Positions 62,161 to 64,000 of a DNA stretch of 64,000 nt are shown here, piece after piece. The DNA is taken from NCBI RefSeq assembly GCF_015159595.1, contig NZ_CP063304.1, positions 2,170,001-2,234,000 of the forward strand, given 5' to 3'. The DNA is from Blautia liquoris. Its GTDB lineage: Bacteria; Bacillota; Clostridia; Lachnospirales; Lachnospiraceae. Below the pieces are notes generated by a model. The model was not told the DNA's origin, did not search any database, and was given only the letters and a program-made list of their open reading frames with translations. The stretch's first letter is position 1; each line of letters opens with the position of its first letter. A program made the position numbers and the translations under genes.

Positions 62161-63570
62161 TCATTTTCGAATAGATGTATTTCGATCAACTTGCGCCTCT
62201 GCAGATATCTTAAGTGCTTCCCCGATCAATTCGTTGTAGGTAGGATGAGCACGCATTGCCCTCATAAGCTGTTTTACAGTCATATGATTCGCTATAGCTG
62301 TCCCCATCTCACCGATCATATCGGTTGCCCTTGCACACATAATCTGTGCACCGATCACGTAATCTGTCTCTCGATCGATTACGATTTTGGCAAACCCTCT
62401 CTCTTCTTTCGTGATCACAGATTTGCAGTTTGAATGTGTAAGCGCTTTTCCTGAAAAGGCATCGATCCCTTTCTCTTTCGCCTCTTGTTCGGTAATTCCC
62501 ACGCATGCAATCTCCGGATCTGTGTAGACACAAGACGGTACAACTGCAAGATCTATGGAAGGCTCTTTCTTGTTCATCAGTTCCACAGCACAGACTCCCT
62601 GTGCACTGGCCACATGTGCCAGCATAGTTCCTCCTGTGACATCTCCGATTGCATAGACACCTGGCAGACTCGTCTCGAACTCCTGATTGACCAGGATTCT
62701 TCCCCTCTTTGTCTCAGGTGTCACCCCCTCGTTGAAAAGCCCATCTGTGTTCGGTGTGCGTCCAGCGGCGAGCAGCAGATATGGCGTTTCAATCTCCCCA
62801 GTCTTATCCCCTTTTTTCGATTTCTCCAAGTAGGAGCAGAGAAAGCCCTGATCTTTCTTTTCGATTTTCTGAACAAATGTATCCGTATGGATTTCAACAC
62901 CACGTTTTTTCAACAGTATTTTGAGATTTTTAGAGATATCAGAATCCATTCCCGGTAGAATACTCTTTTCGGCCTCCGCAATTGTAACCTTTGTGCCAAA
63001 GGAAGAAAACACCATAGCGAACTCCACTCCAATCACCCCACCGCCTATGATCACCAGTTTTTTTGGAATCTGTTCCATCCGAAACATATCATCACTTGTC
63101 ATGATGTCGGGGATGTCTATTCCGGGGATCGGAAGCGACGCCGGCTTTGAACCCGCTGCAATCAGTATTTTTTCTGCATCGATGTCCTCCGTCTTCTTGT
63201 CTCTAGTAACTTTGATTTTACCGCTTCCAACAATAATACCTGTTCCCCGGATCAGATCCACCTTATTCGCCTTCAGCAAATGTTCTATCCCTTCCCGCAG
63301 AGTCTTTGAAGCTTCTTCTTTGTAAAAATTGATTTTTTCATAATCGCAGGCCACATCCGTTGAGATGATCCCAAATCTTTCACCGTTTTGGACGTTCCGA
63401 TATAACTCTGCGGCATGCAGCAGGGCTTTCGCCGGCACGCATCCGCGATTCAGACACGTGCCGCCAACTTCCCTGTTTTCTACGACAGCAGTTTTCATTC
63501 CCAGCTTTGCCGCTTCAAGTGCCGCCTCATAGCCCCCCGGTCCCGCACCGATCACTACCAGATCATACAT
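62161..63570 (-). CDS. lpd: Dihydrolipoyl dehydrogenase
   Basis: Flavin disulfide reductase that reoxidises dihydrolipoyl groups of 2-oxoacid dehydrogenases or the glycine cleavage system. The 469-residue protein has VVIGAGPGGYEAALEA, the redox disulfide GGTCLNRGCVPAK, an NAD-binding GGGVIGVEFA and the C-terminal HAHPTYNE. No lipoyl domain is fused. It is 29 bases after the lipoate ligase gene. Confidence 0.95.
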   Translation of the reverse strand: MYDLVVIGAGPGGYEAALEAAKLGMKTAVVENREVGGTCLNRGCVPAKALLHAAELYRNVQNGERFGIISTDVACDYEKINFYKEEASKTLREGIEHLLKANKVDLIRGTGIIVGSGKIKVTRDKKTEDIDAEKILIAAGSKPASLPIPGIDIPDIMTSDDMFRMEQIPKKLVIIGGGVIGVEFAMVFSSFGTKVTIAEAEKSILPGMDSDISKNLKILLKKRGVEIHTDTFVQKIEKKDQGFLCSYLEKSKKGDKTGEIETPYLLLAAGRTPNTDGLFNEGVTPETKRGRILVNQEFETSLPGVYAIGDVTGGTMLAHVASAQGVCAVELMNKKEPSIDLAVVPSCVYTDPEIACVGITEQEAKEKGIDAFSGKALTHSNCKSVITKEERGFAKIVIDRETDYVIGAQIMCARATDMIGEMGTAIANHMTVKQLMRAMRAHPTYNELIGEALKISAEAQVDRNTSIRK

Positions 63571-63599
63571 ATATATCTACCTCATCTCTACCCTTGTTT

Positions 63600-64000
63600 T
63601 TATAATTCAACACTTGTAAAATATATCACCAGATCTTCTTTCATCTCCTGTCTGGCTTTGATTGCCGCAGGTACCAATGATAATCCGGCAGTCAAATCCT
63701 GATTCTCATATCTGCACCCTTTCAAGTATTCCGGGATGCTGTCAATAAAATCCGGGTCCATGGAGTCTGAAAAGAGCTGAATATCCCTGACTACTCCCTG
63801 ATTCACCTGAAACTGAAAATCAACATTTCCCCAGATGAATCTTTTCGATAGCTCGTATTGGAACTTCATATCACGCCCAAAGAGCCATTCCCAAGAGGAG
63901 AATTTCTCTCTGCCTTTTTGAAGAGCTTTTTGATCCAGATCATTCTGCGCATAAATGACTGCTTTTTGGCCATAAACCTCTTCAAATGCCTCGATCAGTT
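63600..64000 (-). CDS. lplA: Lipoate-protein ligase, C-terminal part (cut by window end)
   Basis: An open frame continues to the window edge. Its C-terminal part matches lipoate-protein ligase A, with the segment SSWEWLFGRDMKF upstream of the ligase C-terminal domain (FQYELSKRFIWGNVDFQF). The start lies beyond 64000. It would attach lipoate to acyl carrier domains served by Lpd; the acceptor proteins are outside the window. Confidence 0.85.
   Translation of the reverse strand, partial: LIEAFEEVYGQKAVIYAQNDLDQKALQKGREKFSSWEWLFGRDMKFQYELSKRFIWGNVDFQFQVNQGVVRDIQLFSDSMDPDFIDSIPEYLKGCRYENQDLTAGLSLVPAAIKARQEMKEDLVIYFTSVEL

Overview
The window looks like a chromosome segment of an anaerobic, low-to-moderate G+C Firmicute of the Clostridia, most likely a gut Lachnospiraceae-type bacterium. 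The reasons are a leucine T-box leader, the Ptb-Buk acyl-phosphate pathway, a four-subunit 2-oxoacid:ferredoxin oxidoreductase, LplA/LplB/LplC-type sugar import, a large sortase-anchored pilin-like adhesin, and a chalcone isomerase of the Eubacterium ramulus type. No rRNA, tRNA, CRISPR or prophage was seen. This placement is inference, because no marker gene is present.

Layout, left to right. 1-2.3 kb: dispersed repeats, kduI (uronate catabolism) and a divergent AraC regulator. 2.3-8.4 kb: a leftward operon comEA, response regulator, sensor kinase, GerM lipoprotein, comEC. 8.5-14.8 kb: a DMT-type membrane protein and arginine biosynthesis (argCJBD leftward, argG divergent, ARG-box-like site between). 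14.9-25.4 kb: an 11-gene leftward unit under a divergent LysR regulator: a P-loop ATPase, 2-oxoacid:ferredoxin oxidoreductase (4 subunits), ptb, buk, a beta-propeller protein, a flavodoxin-like oxidoreductase, a DUF1097 membrane protein, a chalcone-isomerase-family protein and an MFS transporter. 26.5-30.7 kb: N5-(carboxyethyl)ornithine synthase, a PadR/membrane/secreted-protein trio and an HTH protein. 30.9-37.3 kb: a giant surface adhesin gene interrupted by two compensating frameshifts at poly-A runs. 37.6-53.3 kb: a leftward, nearly gapless unit of 14 genes that joins an unsaturated-uronide import and hydrolysis module (HAD phosphatase, ABC importer, unknown protein, GH105-type hydrolase, toroid-fold protein, AraC) to myo-inositol catabolism (iolCDABGE). 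53.6-64 kb: a phosphoesterase, leuABCD with a T-box, a DUF4091 protein, a solitary IS200-type transposase, lpd and the end of lplA.

Two regions stand out. First, the LysR-linked unit puts flavonoid-type enzymes in the same transcript as acyl-CoA production and acyl-phosphate ATP formation, which would suit conversion of plant flavonoids to short-chain acids. Second, the uronide-plus-inositol unit has the enzyme set expected for a uronic acid linked to inositol, for instance the hexose-glucuronate-inositol headgroup of plant glycosyl inositol phosphoryl ceramides. An unsaturated uronyl-inositol would be split by the GH105 enzyme, the inositol would go through Iol enzymes, and the released keto-deoxyuronate through KduI. 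Both ideas are inference from gene content and spacing.
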